Part shown: one piece after another, positions 26,801 to 41,800 of the stretch
Numbering within the stretch: the first letter of the stretch is position 1
Layout of the letters: every line of letters starts with the position of its first letter
Notes under the pieces: generated by a model
Told to the model about the DNA's origin: nothing
The model's database searches: none
Seen by the model: only the letters and a program-made list of their open reading frames with translations
NCBI GenBank assembly: GCA_025267735.1
Contig: CM046307.1
Coordinates: 7,384,258 to 7,448,257, forward strand
Direction: 5' to 3'
From: Mactra quadrangularis
Taxonomy: Eukaryota; Mollusca; Bivalvia; Venerida; Mactridae
DNA length: 64,000 nucleotides
Translations under genes and position numbers: made by a program

Positions 26801-29800
26801 AACTTGGCTTATTCAGATTTAGTAAGATCATGTTCTTGACTTACACATGTTTATCAAGCGGGACCAAAACACTCTTCCCAGAAGAAGCTGAATGCAGATT
26901 GCTTCCCCAAACAAAACAAAACACTTTTCCCCCAGTAAGATTCTTCTAACTCCCAAATCCCATAAAATATCCCCTAACCATGCAGAACCATAATTAATAT
27001 AGAATGAGAAAAATATTCCAGATTTCTTCACGACACAGTCTATATTGTTTCTTTCACCAATAATTTACTGGATTATCTTATTGATTTTTATGTAACACTT
27101 ATAATTCAATAAATTTATTCCTTTTTTACTTGCAATAAAATTGGTTCATTTTCCCTTTAAATAAAGAAAATCGCTGATTTTTCCACAAAGAAGGCCCCTT
27201 CTCAAAAAAGGCATTTGGACCTTGTATAGTAGATCTTGAATTAGAATTAGTCAGTGATAACAAAATGGTAATACTAATAGTAACAAAACACACTTGATTT
27301 GTTAAAATAATTCCATGTAGTCAAGCATAATTTCATTTATGGTGGACACACGGGTTCTCGCACATTTAAGGACTCAATGAACCATTTCTAATTAATGCAA
27401 CAATACTTTCAGAAAAATACATTAAAAACGAACCTTTTAATCTATATTCTATTTTTTTATCATATACTTGCTGATATTTTATATTTAAAACAAATCCAAA
27501 TCCTTCCAGAAAAAACACGACCATTTTCTGAAAACTGTCATGGCGGCTAAAAATAGATGACCTAATTTCGAACTTCTACCGTATTTGGCTCTTTGTGAGG
27601 TCATAATTAGCTGCCACATGACTGTCACGTGACTTTATGAGCAAGGGCTATCTGCCATGTGCTTTTTTTATTATAACATACTTTTAAACACTATTTGATG
27701 GATTGTACTGACAGAGCGGAAAAAGGTAATAAGGATTTACTGAAAAATATTCACCATCACAAAATATTCATTCTAATTACATGTTTCTTGTGCATTATTC
27801 TCGTTTGACAGTTGTAGTTGCGTCGATTGTTTACTTAACATTAGTGCACACGAATTGATGACGTCATTAATAACTTCTTTATGAAAGGTTCGAGATCAGA
27901 TGAGGTCCGAGATCAGGCGTTTGTATGATAAGCAGACATTCCGAAAAGTGTTTTGACATTACTGGACATTTGGTCCAGTGATCTTGGAAGAATAACTGGA
28001 CCGAATCAGGTTTCACTGGACCGAAGAAATCATCAAAATAACAGATTTTTACATGTATCTTTATCAACAACAATTTTTTTATTACTAATTGGATTAATAA
28101 GGGGAAGTCAATACGTCATGACATATTACTGTTTTTTAGTCGCTACTTAGTATTAACTTTTAACTGAAGACACAAAATAGGTTCCATACTTATCAAAAAA
28201 CTTGATAAAATAGCCAATAGTTGTCCTGATTTTAATTTAAAAAAAAAATTAAACAAGTAAATCTGTGAGCTAATGCTCACTAGTGATACCCCCGCCAAAA
28301 TCTAAAAATATGCGACAAACAGGAAGTAGATGAGCGAGGAGCATGAAATCGCTTTACACCACATGGGACTATAGGATGAAGCAATATGCAAAGTTTCAGG
28401 CTGCTGCATGGTATAGTTGCTGAGAAAACTGTGACGGAAATTTTGTAACGGACGGACGGACGGACGGACGGACGGACGCACGCACACACGCACGCACGCA
28501 CGCACGGACAAGGGTAAAACAGTATACCCCCCTCTTCTTCGAAGCGGGGGTATAATGAAATTGAACTGTACATTCGGACCAGCTATGACAGACTTTTTAT
28601 TGGACCGAATGGAAATTTACCAGTCAGGTCCGTCGGAATGTCTGTTGTTAAGTCTGGATTACGGACTTACTTTGATACGATAGTTGCCTTCTCTTTCTTT
28701 TCTTCTCTTCAGCCATTTTGTATATCATCTCTTTTGATGGTTTCACTCCAATAATTGCAGGCCCTGAAGAATAAAGCGTTAATTCAGTTTTTACATGTAC
28801 ATAAAACTTTCATAACATTCTATCAAAGATTCCAAAATACCATACATTAGTGAAATCAGGGAAAATTTACACAATATTCAAAATCTACAAATTGCACTTA
28901 TTTCAGCAAATATAAAATGAAAAGAAAACAACAGGTTCAACCCAAAATTAAGGACAAACCTATTTTTCATGAACAATATATGCACAACCTTCCAATGGAA
29001 ATGTACAGTTTTTACATTTAGAAAACAAGTATGTAAATGATGGTTACCTGAAGGTTTGCTGTAATCAAATACAACTCTTTCATTTTTATACCAAGCTACA
29101 GGTCTTAATCTTGTTCTCGATGAACGTCTCAATCCTTCTACAGGTTGGGATGGCTTTACTGATAAAATAAGTAAAAATAAAGTCTGATATATAATACAAA
29201 CATTTATAAATATAACACTACCAATCATCAATTTACACATTCACAGTCATTTAATCAAGCACTTGTCTGATTTATCATGCTATATAGTAAAAGGCAAGCT
29301 AATCAACTAGCCTAACTATGTAAATTAAGTAATTATCACTGGCCCAAATCAATTTTCACTTACCCCAGGCTTTGGGCTAGTGGGTTAAGACAAAGACTGC
29401 ATGCAAGTTTGCCAAAATCTTTTCCAAACAATTATAAACATCAACTTGCATGACAAAATTTACACAAAACTATTAGATTGACTGCATCTATATCTTTTAT
29501 AATCGTCACAAATGAAGTTACCGCCTTAGTTCAGTGTGGTAAGTATGCTTGACTTCATGTCAAGCAATCTAGGTTTGAATCCTGTTCATGTTAGATTATA
29601 CACTTTCATTAAACAAGTAAATCTGTGAGCTAATGCTCACTAGTGATACCCCCGCAAAAATCTAAAAATATGCGACAAACAGGAAGTAGATGAGCAAGGA
29701 GCATGAAATCGCTTTACACCACATGGGACTATGGGATGAAGCAATATGCAAAGTATTAGGCTGCTGCATGTTATAGTTGCTGAGAAAACTGCGACGGAAA

Positions 29801-32800
29801 TTTTGTAACGGACGGACGGACGGATGGACGGACGCACGGACAAGGGTAAAACAGTATACCCCCCTCTTCTTCGAAGCGGGGGTATAAAAATTCAATAATA
29901 ATGGAATAGTAAACAGCCATAATTTCAGGACATGTCAGAGGTACTATTCTCAAAACTCAAAGTAGGATTGGACATAAATTTTTTTTCATATTTTCCTTTT
30001 ATCTTTTTATAGCAAATATTAATGCAGACACACTTGGTTTAACATTATATTGCACATTTATAATAAAAATATATATGAGAGAACATAGTTGACAGTTAAT
30101 GATAAACTGTGTATTAGTTGTACAATGACAACAAGTAAAGTTTGTATAAATATATTCCAAAACGTAAAAATTTAACAATTTGTAAAGAAACTTTTGGACC
30201 CCAGGGTACATGTTTCGCTGACTTTAATGTTTTGTACGATAACCTCTGATCATTAAAATCACCTTCAACCAGGTAATCCCTTACACTACTCATTTACATC
30301 TGGGGGGAGTGGAACAACTGTAGAAAAATTCTAGGTAAAGGAAATTAACAGTGCCACTAGTGGGATACAAACTCTGGACCTCTTGATCCCTAAGCAAGCA
30401 TTCTACCACTGGACCACTGCTCCTATGTAAGTGAATACTTACTTAGTTTATCAACAATCATTTCATCACTGACAGTACCAGGATGTGGTGTATCAGACTT
30501 AGTTATTTCATGTATATGCACAGGTGTACTACTTGGTGAAGGTAATGGACTATCACCTGTAAAATAGAAAACAAATATAGCAGGCTCTCAACCAACAAGA
30601 GCATAACTTGATATTTAAAGTCTTCCTATAGCCACTGAGGACCTATTATTGGGTTTGGGCAACTTGTTACTGCTAGGAACCATTTGGTTTGGGCATGTTA
30701 CTTATATAGCTTGTTGTCCAATAGGGCTGACTTCCTTAACAATTTATGTTGAGCCCTGAACTGGGAAAATCATAAAGGAATTTTGTTTTCAAACTATACA
30801 AACTTTAGGATAAAACCTTGTAAAAATAGCGGAACATTTAGTTAATATTAATATTCACCATTTATTACAGCAAGTAAAACATTATGCCTCATTTAAGGCA
30901 GCCAGGAGGAATAAAATGGTGACATGAGTGTGGCAACATAAAACCTGGACAATAAAATGTAAGTTATTTAGTATTTACTAAACACTCAACAGTTTTAACA
31001 TATTCTTTCATGCTTTATGGTGAAATCTGGAGTCCTTTAATGAAAACAAAATCTTATATTTTCATTTTCAAAAGTATATCATCTAAGAAAATAAATGATG
31101 TCATCATAGAGAAGAAATGAAATCATGTTATAATTAGTGTAAAATACCTTTAACAAAACACAGAACAAAGCATGAAAGAACCAGTATATTCATCAATTTT
31201 GGAATAAAGATCTTTTTTCATTTCAACTTGTTAGCTTAGAAAACAACATTTACACTTGTAAGTATGCAACTTATGAAAATCAGTTTTCTGAGCTCACTCT
31301 GTCCAATGAAAATAGATCTTACACCACAATCGACAAATATCAGCTACTTCCAAGTAGAATCAAGACAAAGCAATTATTAAGCTTACCAGGACCACCGTAA
31401 CTATGAGGAAATCTTTCAGCATTATCACTAAAAGATGTATATTTGACAAATTGATGTTCTGTATTTTCTTCAGGACACAAAGTTACTCTTCTTCCTTTCT
31501 TTTTTCTTGACGTACCAGGACGTGTAATACATGGAGTCAATGTACCAACAGCTGGTGCTGACTCTACTTCAAGTCTTTGTGTAACAGTGTCTATAAAGAT
31601 TAATGAGAGATTTGGATGAACTTTATTTAGTTACATAACTGAAAGATTTCAACAATTTCATAATATCAATTTACAATGATATTCAATATTTTTTCAGGAA
31701 ATATTGCTATAAAATAGTCTGCAAAAGTATCTACAGAGAGCTGGTTGCCCTAAATACCTAAAAAAATGTTGATTCACAATGTTAATTTACCAGCACACTT
31801 TAGATACTTTTCCAGACTATTTTTTACCAATATTTTCATAATATTCCATAAGAAGTGCACAACTTTAAAACTCCCTTTATATTGATAATCAACATTATTC
31901 ATGAAAGGGTATGATCTCTTGTTACTTGTAACTAGGAACCAAACCAGTATCATCATATTTCAATGGAAGATGAATATTTTAAAGAATTTGTTTTATCCCA
32001 GCTTAGACAAATTTGACAAATAGATCTACATTAAAGTTCCACAGCTAGGAACATCAAACCCAATGACTATAATAGGGGCCATAATAAAATAGGGACCTTA
32101 ATATCTAAAACTAAGCATTTGGGACTTAAAAAATGTCAAAAATTGCATAGCTTTGCAATTACCTAGGAGGTTTTTATAGGCTTAGCTGTTAGCTGCAATG
32201 AATAAGTAAACATTAGATTATAATGACATACCTGCATATCCAGAACTGATATCATCAACAATCTCAGATCTTCTAGATACTCTAAATGATATACCACTAC
32301 CAAAATGTCCACCAGGTACTGTAATAATAGAATCACACATGAATCATGGCTGATCTCACAATGTGTTACATTTCTTTAACAACTTGCATACCAGATAATC
32401 AAATTTCCATTAATACCAGAGATAATAAGATACATAAAATAATGACAGTCATTGCCTTAACCCACTAGCCCAAAGCCAAGGACAAGTTAAAATAGAATTG
32501 GGCTAGTGAATATTACATACCGGTATCTTATATAGTCAGGCTAGTTGATAATTTTGCCCATTTCTATACAAAATATTGGGCTTGTGCTAAAGGAAATGTA
32601 AGGTGATGACAGTAATGATGGCTAATTAGTAATATCCAATATTATAATATTTAATTGAAAATAAATAGATCTAAGGTTTACCTCTAATTATGAAAAATAT
32701 TCAAGACTGAAAAGCATTATTACTTGTTAAGTAAGTTTCAACCAAAAAATATTAGTTTAGTTGACATCAACAATTTTTCATACATATATATATAAAGTAT

Positions 32801-35800
32801 ACTATTATCAGGTCAGTAAAAGATTGAGCCAATCTTAAAATTTAGCATGCAATTCAGATTGCCCAAAGTCTCCAAATACTGAATTCTCAAACAGACAGAA
32901 AGTAAACAGCATCAACAAACCTTTTGAGTCTACAGCTGGAGTGGCTAACTTGGGATTTTTCTGTGAATGGTCTTCTTCGGATGATGATGATGATTTAGTT
33001 TTAGAATTTTTACGAAGTGATTCAAGTTTTTTGGATGGCACGGATTTTCTTGACTTTTTACTAACAGAAGGTGATGCCTCATCAGAAGATGAAGTTCTTT
33101 TTACAGTCCTTGATTTATTTGCTGATTTTGCTGATTTATCCTCATCGGAAGAAGACTTTTTCACTGTCCTTGATTTATTTGTTGATTTTGAAGATTTATC
33201 CTCATCGGAAGACGAAGCCATTTTAGCAGTCTTTGATTTATTTGTTGATTTTGAAGATTTATCCTCATCGGAAGACGAAGCCTTTTTAGCAGTCTTTGAT
33301 TTATTAATTGGTTTAGTAGATTCACTGACTTTGAAATCTTCAGCTGAACTATTTAACTCATACACTTTACCAACTGTCTCATTTTTATCACTAATTTTAT
33401 TCGATTTTTTACTTATACTTTCTTCCATTGATTTCTTCGAATTTTTTCCTAACTTTTTAATAGACACAGATTGTTTATTTTTTAAACCCCTTACACTTTT
33501 ACTGTTTCTTTCCTTAGTTCTATTACCTTTAACATTTGTCTCATTTTTAGAATTTGATTTGCCACTATTTGTATCGTCATTATTATCAACATCATTATCT
33601 TGAGGCAATTCATCATCAACAGCCAAGTCCACTTCCACTAAATGTTCATCATTTGTTTCATGCTCACTTTCATCAATATCTGATCTTTCAGCAAATTCTT
33701 CTTCAGATTTTCTCTTTTTTTCTTGTGGACTCTTTTTCTTTTCTTCACCAGTTTTCCTCTTCACAGCTTTTTTACTTTTGGAAGTACTCTCCATTTCTTT
33801 TGTACTATTTGATTTTCTATTACCCTTCTTTAAATTATCCACCAATTTTTTATCATTTGATTGAGATTTAGAAGTTTTTGATGGCTTTGTCTTTTTTGTT
33901 TCATCAATTTCATTTTCACTAGACACAGAGCTGCTTTTATCTTTATCTTTTTTACTTTTATTATTTTTTCCTTTATCATTAACAAAATATGATTTTTTGA
34001 CATCATCTACAATAGCAATATCATCATCTGATTCTGACTCTTCACTTTCATATATCTTATCATCACCATAAAGCTTGGTTGATTTTGATGTAAGACACAT
34101 AATATCAGCACCATCATCCTCATCATTGTATGAAGTTTTCATGTTCTTAGACAGATTAGAAGGTTTACTATTCTTGATTGCCTGGGAAGATTTCACTGGA
34201 TTATCTGACTTATTAATACTTTGTGATTGTGTTGAGGAAGATATATTTTCATCCTTTCTAAGTTCTTTGTTGGCTTCATCAACCCTATCAAAGGTAAAAA
34301 TATACAATAATACAGATACATTTGAATGATACTATTTGAATGTAAGATTTGCTTCTATCTATTTTGCAGACAGTCAGTATCGGAGAAATCTTCTGCATTT
34401 TAATATCCTTTAACAATACTTCTCCTTAATCTGGGTCTAAGTTAATTACTTAACTCATAATTGTATCCATCCAACTGAAAAGGAATGAAACTTGATAAAA
34501 ATCCATACTCCAAACACAGATTCTACCCACAACCTCTTGAGTTGTAAACAGATTCTCTACCATGTCCCTATTAATGATAGCTTGAAGACAAGGAAGTACA
34601 AGTCGAGGGTTGCCTGCAAGACTGTAGTAAGTGCATTGCATTAAAGAATGAGTAACTACAGTCTTGCGGGCAACCCTTGAAGTGCTGTATTAAAGTTTAT
34701 ACCTCTGGTACAATAGCAAAATATAGATTCAAACATTTTCTAGCTTTATGCACATAATGTAAAGTGGTTCTGATACCGATAGTTATCATACATGATGACT
34801 CAGTAAACAAACACAATGTTAAACAGAACCTACCTTTCCCTAGTTTTTATTATAGATTCTTCACTTTTCTCAAGAGCTGAGTAAGACAATCTGTAATGAA
34901 AACATTAATGTAGGACTTTTTAATGTACAAGTAACTATTTTAACATATTTTAAAAATGTCACAAAACCTTACCACAAATGGTAAAAAACCAAACTACTGA
35001 GTACCAACATAAATTGTTCAGGTTGTTGAACTGATCTGGGCTGTCCTGGTGACAAGCAGACAAGTAAATATTTCCATCGCACATGTTTGTGGAGAGTTTA
35101 GCTGTTACATAGAGATACTTGATAATTAGATCATAATATGTGTCTCAATGTTTATATCCTATTTAACTGTGAACTATTTCATTATAAATTATCTATTATT
35201 TCTTGTAGTATGCATTTTATATCATAGCTCTAAAAATACTTAAGCCGAGTCCATTTTGATGCCTTACAAGATGATTTTTCTATTTTACTAGTCTGGCACA
35301 CCCCTGGTTGTAAGATAAAATTAAGTCTCACCTTTTACGTGTTCTATCAAAGCTTACAACAGATGCAGGTCTTTCTAGTTTTGTTATAGAACCACTTCTA
35401 TTTCCAGCAACATCAATGTTTGAATGAATTCTAATACTATCATATTGTCCAGTGTTATCTTTACCAAATGTGTCTATCAGTTCAATATTCCCTGTATAGG
35501 ATTCACCATGTTCTTTATTGGTATTAACATTTTTAGGAGTTATTTTCATACCAGGAGTTACTTTCTTAATTACCTCTTTAACACTAGATTCAGTTTTGTT
35601 TATGGAAATATGTTCTTTCTCTCCATTTTTACTGTTTTTGTTTTGTGTCTCATTTTTACTGGTTTTGTTTTGGGTCTCATTTTTACTGTTTTTGTTCTGG
35701 GTCTCATTTTTACTGTTTTTGTTCTGGGCCTCATTTTTACTGTTTTTGTTCTGGGTGTCATTTTTACTGTTTTTGTTTGGGGCTTCATTTTTACTATAAT

Positions 35801-38800
35801 GGTCAACATTTTCAGAACATTCATCATCACTATTAACACTCTCATTCTCAGAATCTATTTTATCATTAACATTTTCTTTGTTTGGTTTAATTTCTTCATT
35901 GTCTACCTTAGATGATGACTTTCTTGAAGCAACATCTTTTGACTGTTTCTGATCATTAGTACATTTACTTGACTCATTATCAAGTTCATCATCATCAGTA
36001 GACTGATCTGAAGGTGACTTGTGTATAACTATTTGACTCTGAGTTGAATGTGTCACAGAGCTTTTGTCAGAAATCACATCATCATTATTTTCATTATCCT
36101 CTGCATCATCATCATCAACATCCTCATCAACACTTTCATCATCTGATTTCTGAGACTGTTCTATTACAGCTGTATTTGAATGTTCAGTATCAACAGTTGG
36201 GTTGTTATCATCTAAACTACTAACCTCCTCATCTACGTCATCTTCTGTTTCCTGACTGTTAACTTCATCTTCTGTGCCTGCTGTTTGACTGTCAATTTCT
36301 TCTTCAGTACCTGTTTCCTGACTGTTCATATCATCTTCTCCATCATCTTCCTGACTATCCACTTCATCTTCGGTTCCTGTTTCCTGACTGTTAGTATCAT
36401 CTTCATCAACCTCCTGGCTATCCATTTCATCTTTGGTTCCAGTTTTCTGACTGTTCACGTCATCATCTCCATCAACTTCCTGACTATCCACTTCATCTTC
36501 GGTTCCTGTTTCCTGACTGCTAACATCATCTTCATGAACCTCCTGGCTATCTACGTCATCTTCAGTGCCTGTTTCTTGACTATCAATATCTCCATCAGAG
36601 TCAGCCAATTCAGTATGTTCATTGCTGGTAGCATCTATAGATTGAAAAATAACAATGTTTTCATGCAATTTATCATTATTTCTTCAGTTATTTATAGTAA
36701 TAACTTGATCTAATCAGCTGTCTTGTTTATCAACAATGACAAATCTTTCCAAAAACAGCAGAAAACTTTTCCTCAATAAAAAAGAAACCAACACGCTTGT
36801 TGAAATTTCATAGAATGGCGTGACCTGTGGCAATCTGAAATCATTCCACAAATTTACAATTCACAATACTAACCATGGCTAAATATTTGTTAAGAACTGA
36901 AATAAGTTGTTCCTAAAATTCTCACTGTTTTCTAAGACACATCCGCAAAAAAAGAAATACAAACAAGTAAATCTGTGAGCTAATGCTCACTAGTGATACC
37001 CCCGCCAAAATCTAAAAATATGCGACAAACAGGAAGTAGATGAGCAAGGAGCATGAAATCGCTTTACACCACATGGGACTATAGGATGAAGCAATATGCA
37101 AAGTTTTAGGCTGCTGCATGTTATAGTTGCTGAGAAAACTGCGACGGAAATTTTGTAACGGACGCACGGACGGACAAGGGTAAAACAGTATACCCCCCTC
37201 TTCTTCGAAGCGGGGGTATAACTAGCAATAGTATCTAGAGCTTCAAAATATGTACTTAAATTTTCAACTAAACTTTCGAGATCTGAACAGAGCTCAACAT
37301 AAAAAGTTGTCCTATTGCCCCTGACGACCAATATTTGGGTTTTGGCAACCTGCTACTGCAATAGAAGATATGGTTCGGGCAAGTTAAAATACAGCTGGCA
37401 GTCCATTCAGGCAACCTAGTTTAAAAATTAGTGTCCAGCCTTGCCTGAAATACTGTAAATACTCGTATGTAAAAAGCTATGCTATGAATATGAGTGGGTA
37501 TGGCCAAGAGGTTAGATAAAAGAGCTAAAAGATAAAAGCGTAAGTTCAGCAAAGTGTTAGTGTTATTTCACAACTTATTTACTTATATCCAATTCATTTT
37601 TTGCCAGCAAGAAACATTATTCAAATTGCTAAAAACATTGGAAGCAGTGAACAGAGTTAAGAACTTTTGTATACAAAAGAATAAAGTATAAAGCGATAAA
37701 GTTGTGAGCAAAGTTGTTCACCTTTTGTGTTTTCTTCATTAGTCTGATGAGAGCTTGCAGCCAAACTTGATACAGTGTATTCCTAAATATAGAAAAAATG
37801 TGGATAATAAACAAATTTAGCATAAGTCTAGCTTCATATCTAAAACATTGCTTGTTCAAAGAGTTTATTTGGTTGTTCAATAGATACAATCATATGATTA
37901 TAAACATTGGTAAACTCTAGTGAAATAATGGTGATAGACAGACAGACTAGCCCTTGAATCAAGATAAAGAGAACTCATATTCAGCAGTTAATTGTTTTTG
38001 TGTAATAAATAAGGAAAATCAAAATTAAATAGATGCAAGAAAGTAATTTTGTTTTCTTAAGTAGTTGGTTCTAATCCTTTAGTATTCAAGCACATATTTA
38101 GCGTTTTCTTATCAATTGCTGGGAAGTTTAGCACAAAGAGATCAATTTGATCAACAAATTTTTATGGCCAAACTAACATACAAAACTGGGTCCATTGAAT
38201 GGAAAGCTGAGTGTTCATGTCCCATTAAGAAAATGAAGTCTCTAAGTAATATTGATAAATGGTTTCATTTATGGAGCTATTCATTTAAGGATCACTGGTA
38301 TAAAATATTGGTATTTAAAAGAAAGAAATTTTAAAACTTGTAGAACACTTACAGATTGTGAACTTCTCCTAGTATCTCTCATAGATACACTATGTCTAGA
38401 TGAAATAGATGATACATCTGAAATTATATATGTGTAAGCTAAAATAATGTAACAAATTAAACAATATGACATTCTGGAATATGCAATGCATGGACTGTTC
38501 TTTCTGAAATAGGATAGAAATATGGCTGGAAGCAAATCTGAGGTTTATAGGTAAATTCATGTCTTAACAATTGTAAGAAATTCTGCAGCTTCAAACAAAA
38601 TGTCATATAATTTCATATGACCATTAAATGGTTCAAAAGACATAACTAGATAAATTGACTTGGTTGTCAAACGCACTGGTTCACCTGGTGAAAAACATTT
38701 CAATTTGATAGGACAAAAGCTGCTGAGAGCAAACATAACAGCCACTCAAGCTAGCAGTTCATCAAAAATGTTCACATAATATGAGAAGTCTTTAATGGGC

Positions 38801-41800
38801 AATAAAAAATTCATTCTTTCAATTACATGTACTTATTATTTTCTTTCCAGTGGAATACCTGATATAAAAATTGATATTCCATTGTTTTGACACATTGAAT
38901 TTTTTATTTTATTTTCACTGTTTGGTTGCTCCGTTTGGAGGCATATCAGACTTAAACAATAAATAATGCCAGTTTAAAGCATATAATAAACAGAAAATTT
39001 GTTTATTTCAGGGTAAGATCTACTTATTTCACTTGTGAGCTAAGGATATTATATTTTCACAAGTGGCTATGCCAGTCGGGAAAATATTCCATCCTTAGTT
39101 CACTTGTGAAATAAAAATCGATCTTACACCAAAATAAACAAATATCCTTTTTAGATACTTACCAGATTCAGATAAATAGTCATCAAAATTTTCAAATCCA
39201 TCTTCATTCAAAGTTATGTGTTTATGGGATATTACATCTTTACCTGTTCTCCTAAAATTATAAAATACTTGCATATACTTATACTTGTATATTGAAAATT
39301 AACAATTATCAAAATGTAAGTAAACAACACCATGTGTCTAAATAACAGGCTCCTTTAACTTAATACACATTGAAAGGGTATTAAATATCTAAAATTGGAG
39401 TTGCCGTACAATACAAACAAAGAAATGGCCATAACACTCAAATAGTTCTTAGAGCCACCTATGTACAGTATAACATATGAAAGAATTGTATGTTATGGGC
39501 AGGAGAGTTGTTTTTTTTTCAGCCAAGTAACATAATTTTTATTTACAAGACAATAATTTGTAATTAGCTTCACTATTAATGTAAGCTAATCAGTCTGGTT
39601 GAAACTGCCATTAAAATTTCTTAAAAATCATACACATGATCCCAGACACATTATTTGAATTTAGCGATAGGACAGTGGCCATCAAAATAATTGCTGGTTT
39701 AGAATATCTGAGAATGTCTGAGACTGGACATTTCAGCAATCTTATAATAAATTTTAACAAATCACAATATCTAACCTTCCAATCTTTTTATTTAGAGGAT
39801 GAACAAACTTCCTTCCACTAAAAGATGATACCTGAAAAAAACCCAAAAAACAATTACAACAAAACAACAATTGGATTCTATTACTAAATGCTGCATTCAT
39901 AGTCATCTTCATAGCAAAGTAATCATATTGAGTCTAAGATATATTTAAACCTAAAAAAAACAGCATTTAATAACTAGTTTTGATTTTTCTCTTCTATATT
40001 TTAAAATAGATCATACATTGGTGTACTCAATCTTATCATAAATGTCTTATGAATACATTGATTATATTGGGTAACTGTTATGAATAAAATACCAAGACTT
40101 CAAATTAATAATGAACTTAAGTTTTGTAAAGACTAAAGTTAAAGTATTATGTTCATATTGCTTAAATTGTCAAACTGGAATTTTGAAACTTGGAAGTTTA
40201 AAAATCTAGTCCATTTTTACTCTTGTTAAATAATTTTCTATTTCTTTTTTTTTGTAAAATGGTCATATGTTTTTCACAATTCATTGTCTATATAAATAAA
40301 ATTGCAAACTTAACTGCATTTTACCAAAGGTAAAATTCTACTTGCTAGTGATCATAGTAAAACTCAACTAATATTAGCAACCTGATTAAAGAGGATGCTG
40401 GAAGGCAAACAAGAAAAAATTGCTGTCTAACCTCAACGTGTTGTCAAAATATTCAGCATACAAGAGTTAAAGTCACAAAGTAAGATTAATGACAACCCAA
40501 GTAATTTGTAGGATATTAAGAAAACAAAAATGAGAAAATATGATTCGAGAATCAACATAACTTACATTCTTTAATTGTGAAGCTGTATCATTGTGTATCA
40601 AGCTAGGTACACTCTGTGACATAGAATTATGATTATTGCTCTCAGGTATACTTGATGTACTTCCTAGTCTACTAGTAACATTATTAGACAATGAGGATTG
40701 ATTTTCTTTACTATCTTGTGAATAGTTAATGTTACTTTCTTCACTGATTCCATCTAGTCTAAACTTTTCTCTTGTGATATCCATATCTATAATAATAGAA
40801 ATAAGTTTTATTAATTAAAATAAATCTAGATTGTCTCACTAAATGAGGTTGCACATCTACTAAGTTTTAAAAGATAAATGAACACAATAATTATATTTGA
40901 TTTCACCAGTTATTCTTCCCCTTTTCAGCTCATAGAGCTGTTTCATTTAACATAGCCGAATGCCATAATCATAGCAGTATGCTTTATATTTACACAGAGT
41001 GAATACATAAAACATATCTTAGGCCACAAGTGCATTCAATTTATTTCTCATGGGCATCAATTCTGAAAATAACTATAATACTTTAGGGGTTTAATAGAGT
41101 TTTGAAAGTCACTAACAAAGTGAACATCACACTTTTGAATTGTGTGAGCATTCTAGCATTTCAACTGATTCTGCTACATTATTGCCTATGATATCATTTA
41201 GTTATTTAACCCAGATTGGTAGTGCAGTTGGTAGCGTGTCTAGATTTTGAATCTAGTGTTTAAAGGGGGTACAGGGTTTTGAATTCCATCCAAGGAGGTT
41301 ATACCATTCCATGAAAATTTGACAATAATGTCAATTTTCCTCCTTTAATAAGGTATATGGAGTAGTTTCCGGTCTTGTGAAAGAGTAGGTTAGTACCGGT
41401 TATAGACAAGTGTCCAGGAAAGCAATGTTAGGTTCATTCTATAAATAGAAGGTGAAGATATCACCTCTATACTAAGACGCACAACGCTCCCAAAATTTGG
41501 CATTTGGTACGCAATAGAATATAGTGCAGCGCATGAAGACAAATTCGTTGGATCTTTTCGTTTTTTGACAAAATCATTGTTAAAATGTAAAATAAATTAT
41601 CACTCATAGCTACAGGAATATAAATCCATAGATACACAGTACTTTTAAACCTCTATAGGTATATAGGTGCATAGTTAAACCGTGTAACCTAGTTTCGATT
41701 TCAAACGTCTGTGTAAAAAATGACAGATGTAAACACGTTATGATGAAGGTTTAACTACCAGTTAAAAAGTTTAATTTAATGAGGACAGTTGGTTGGATAG

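Noticed and set aside
28280..28573. Short protein with SVRPSVRP/RVCVRPSVRP tract
   Set aside because: Arises from the CCGT/CGTG tract of the CTTCGAAG element; the same false peptide appears at several copies (13.4, 17.8, 29.7, 54.4 kb) in different frames.
29525..29590. Possible tRNA with a TCA anticodon (selenocysteine-like)
   Set aside because: Only about 70 nt, acceptor and T-arm stems mismatch, and tRNA-Sec is longer; it is a degenerate SINE.
32941..33603. Open frame of 220 codons on the + strand
   Set aside because: It is the antisense shadow of the Lys/Ser-rich CENP-C exon 10; the composition (Asp/Phe/Leu repeats) follows from the codon repeats and there is no independent start or splice context.
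35424..35915. Open frame of 163 codons on the + strand with FTVFVLG repeats
   Set aside because: Antisense shadow of the 27-bp minisatellite in CENP-C exon 8.
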